Below are positions 43,892 to 44,743 of a stretch of DNA of 44,743 bases, one piece after another. The stretch is from the NCBI RefSeq assembly GCF_938074695.1, contig NZ_CALJEM010000025.1, positions 1 to 44,743 on the forward strand. The letters run 5' to 3'. Origin of the DNA: an uncultured Thermosynechococcus sp. GTDB lineage: Bacteria > Cyanobacteriota > Cyanobacteriia > Thermosynechococcales > Thermosynechococcaceae. Under the pieces are notes generated by a model. The model had not been told where the DNA came from and ran no database searches. It saw only the letters and a program-made list of their open reading frames with translations. Every line of letters starts with the position of its first letter. Within the stretch, counting starts at the first letter, position 1. The position numbers and the translations under genes were made by a program.

Positions 43892-44416
43892 CTATGGGCG
43901 TAAGTTACCCAGCATACCCATAATGCCATCTTGTGTCTTGAGCATTTGATTGAGTTTGCGCAAGTCTAGGTTAATGGTTTCAGCAGGGTAGTTTTTCAGG
44001 AACGACATCATGCTCAAGCCTTCTGGGGAAGCAGCAGCAGTGAGCAGGGCACCGCGCAGGGCAACTTCACCGGCTTCATCCCGACGAATCATCACCTGAG
44101 AAAATTGTTTGAGTAAATCTTTGCCGATGGGACTAGCTAGAATTTTATCGGTTTGCACGACGTCAAAGGGCAGCCGCATACTTAAGAATTCTCGGAGCTT
44201 GGCTTGGTCATCTTTGGGAACCAACCGCATCAATGCCCGCAATTCGCCAGTCGCTTCTTGAGTGGATACAAATTCCTCAAGCTCCGAGATGGGGAAGGAG
44301 CGCTGAAAAGGGCCATAGGTGAGGGAGATAAAGTTAGCTGCTTTAGCCGGGGTGGTGAAAAGAGCACCAACGGGTAGGGCCAGGGCTAGCAACCAAGGCG
44401 AAAGACGCTTCAACAT
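43892..44416 (-). CDS. Secreted DUF1400-domain protein
   Basis: 174 residues. The signal peptide (about 1-27) is KRLSPWLLALALPVGALF then an AKA cleavage site. The rest, 'FISLTYGPFQRSFPISELEEFV...GELRALMRLVP', fits the cyanobacterial DUF1400 domain, which often stands before an alpha/beta hydrolase domain. Here the hydrolase part is absent, so this is a stand-alone copy. It is exported to the periplasm or thylakoid lumen. Role unknown. Confidence 0.85.
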   Translation of the reverse strand: MLKRLSPWLLALALPVGALFTTPAKAANFISLTYGPFQRSFPISELEEFVSTQEATGELRALMRLVPKDDQAKLREFLSMRLPFDVVQTDKILASPIGKDLLKQFSQVMIRRDEAGEVALRGALLTAAASPEGLSMMSFLKNYPAETINLDLRKLNQMLKTQDGIMGMLGNLRP

Positions 44417-44472
44417 AGGGGATCAACTCCAAAATCACTTCAGTACAAACGTTGGATTGCACCGCTAGCAGT

Positions 44473-44715
44473 CTACCAAAACTGCAAGACCCACGTGGCT
44501 GTGAGAATCAGCCCAATCCGAAAAATGTAGGAAATGACGAGTCCCAAATTGAGGGACCGCCGCTGCTCATCTGAAGCTTCGATGCCTCGCACTAAGGCCG
44601 CTAGGGCGATCGCATTGTCTGCCGAAAGAACCGCTTCTAGGGCCAACAACACCACCAGCAACAACAGGGTATCCAGTCCCCAGTTGGGTGAGAGTTCCAA
44701 GAGTTCATCAATCAT
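44473..44715 (-). pseudogene. Truncated TerC-family membrane protein gene
   Basis: From ATG 44715 the frame gives 80 residues, ending TAG right after 'WVLQFW'. It contains the family's first conserved segment 'ALEAVLSADNAIALAALVRG' and the next TM helix. Normal TerC proteins are about 230 residues, with a second half carrying the other conserved Asp. No TerC-like sequence follows the stop in any frame before the next gene at 44416. A stop mutation plus deletion, or a naturally short variant, are both possible. A full-length product cannot be made. Confidence 0.6.
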
Positions 44716-44743
44716 GGGGCGAGGGAAGTTCTCCAAAGTTTTG

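Larger units (their letters stand above)
146..44613. repeat. HIP1 octamer GCGATCGC scattered through the window
   Basis: The palindrome GCGATCGC occurs many times, mostly inside genes, for example at 146-153, 5173-5180 and 44606-44613, and often within GGCGATCGCC. Overrepresented HIP1 is a signature of many cyanobacterial genomes. It is less frequent in the IS-derived stretches. I did not count all copies. Confidence 0.85.

Noticed and set aside
1-44743. CRISPR array, prophage, toxin-antitoxin or defence island
   Set aside because: No regularly spaced repeats, phage genes, or recognisable toxin/antitoxin or defence gene pairs were seen.

Overview
The window looks like chromosomal DNA of a thermophilic unicellular cyanobacterium of the Thermosynechococcus type. 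The evidence is petG (a cytochrome b6f subunit), dense HIP1 octamers (GCGATCGC), many families restricted to cyanobacteria, and two cyanobacteriochrome genes. The architecture of those two matches the SesA and SesB light sensors known from T. elongatus/vestitus. Coding density is high. Most genes sit in short co-directional blocks, often with 4-nt stop/start overlaps. No rRNA, tRNA, CRISPR array, prophage or defence island was seen.

Layout: 1-1.7 kb holds the end of an unidentified gene, hspA with a long leader that may be a temperature sensor, and a glutaredoxin/BolA pair. 1.7-8.2 kb holds a large hybrid histidine kinase, petG, the ribosome-assembly GTPase der, a 272-bp element with perfect 13-bp inverted ends, and leuC. 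8.3-11.2 kb has a secreted hypothetical protein and a small-protein/mgtE/mgtC magnesium block. 11.2-12.4 kb is a graveyard of IS605-type and IS4-type fragments. 12.6-16.3 kb is sesB. 16.3-22.9 kb has a cysteine desulfurase, an RNase Z with an added C-terminal helix-hairpin-helix-like domain, a DUF3386 protein, a cobalamin-adenosyltransferase-like protein without its P-loop, an alpha/beta hydrolase and a nitrilase-family amidase. 23.5-30.4 kb has queA, a PP2C phosphatase, sesA and an SphS-like kinase.

30.5-35.6 kb is a forward block: a double-ATPase peptide-type ABC protein, a CysQ-like phosphatase, ftsY and an aminotransferase. 35.6-39.4 kb runs in reverse: a small membrane protein, an SDR, a VanY-type carboxypeptidase and an Slt-type lytic transglycosylase. 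39.5-44.7 kb has a small membrane-protein pair, a decayed mreB fragment, a stress-protein/ChaB fusion, the mreBCD shape operon with two operator-like palindromes, a DUF1400 protein and a truncated TerC gene.

Themes: SesA (c-di-GMP synthesis) and SesB (c-di-GMP breakdown) lie within 17 kb and belong to one light-colour signalling pathway. The lytic transglycosylase, VanY protein and mreBCD form a cell-wall and shape neighbourhood. I did not find a clearly new multi-gene system. The more novel items are the domain fusions, the degenerate CobA-like protein, the paired palindromes at mreB, a structured RNA candidate near 23.0 kb, and several small genes that ordinary ORF length cut-offs miss.
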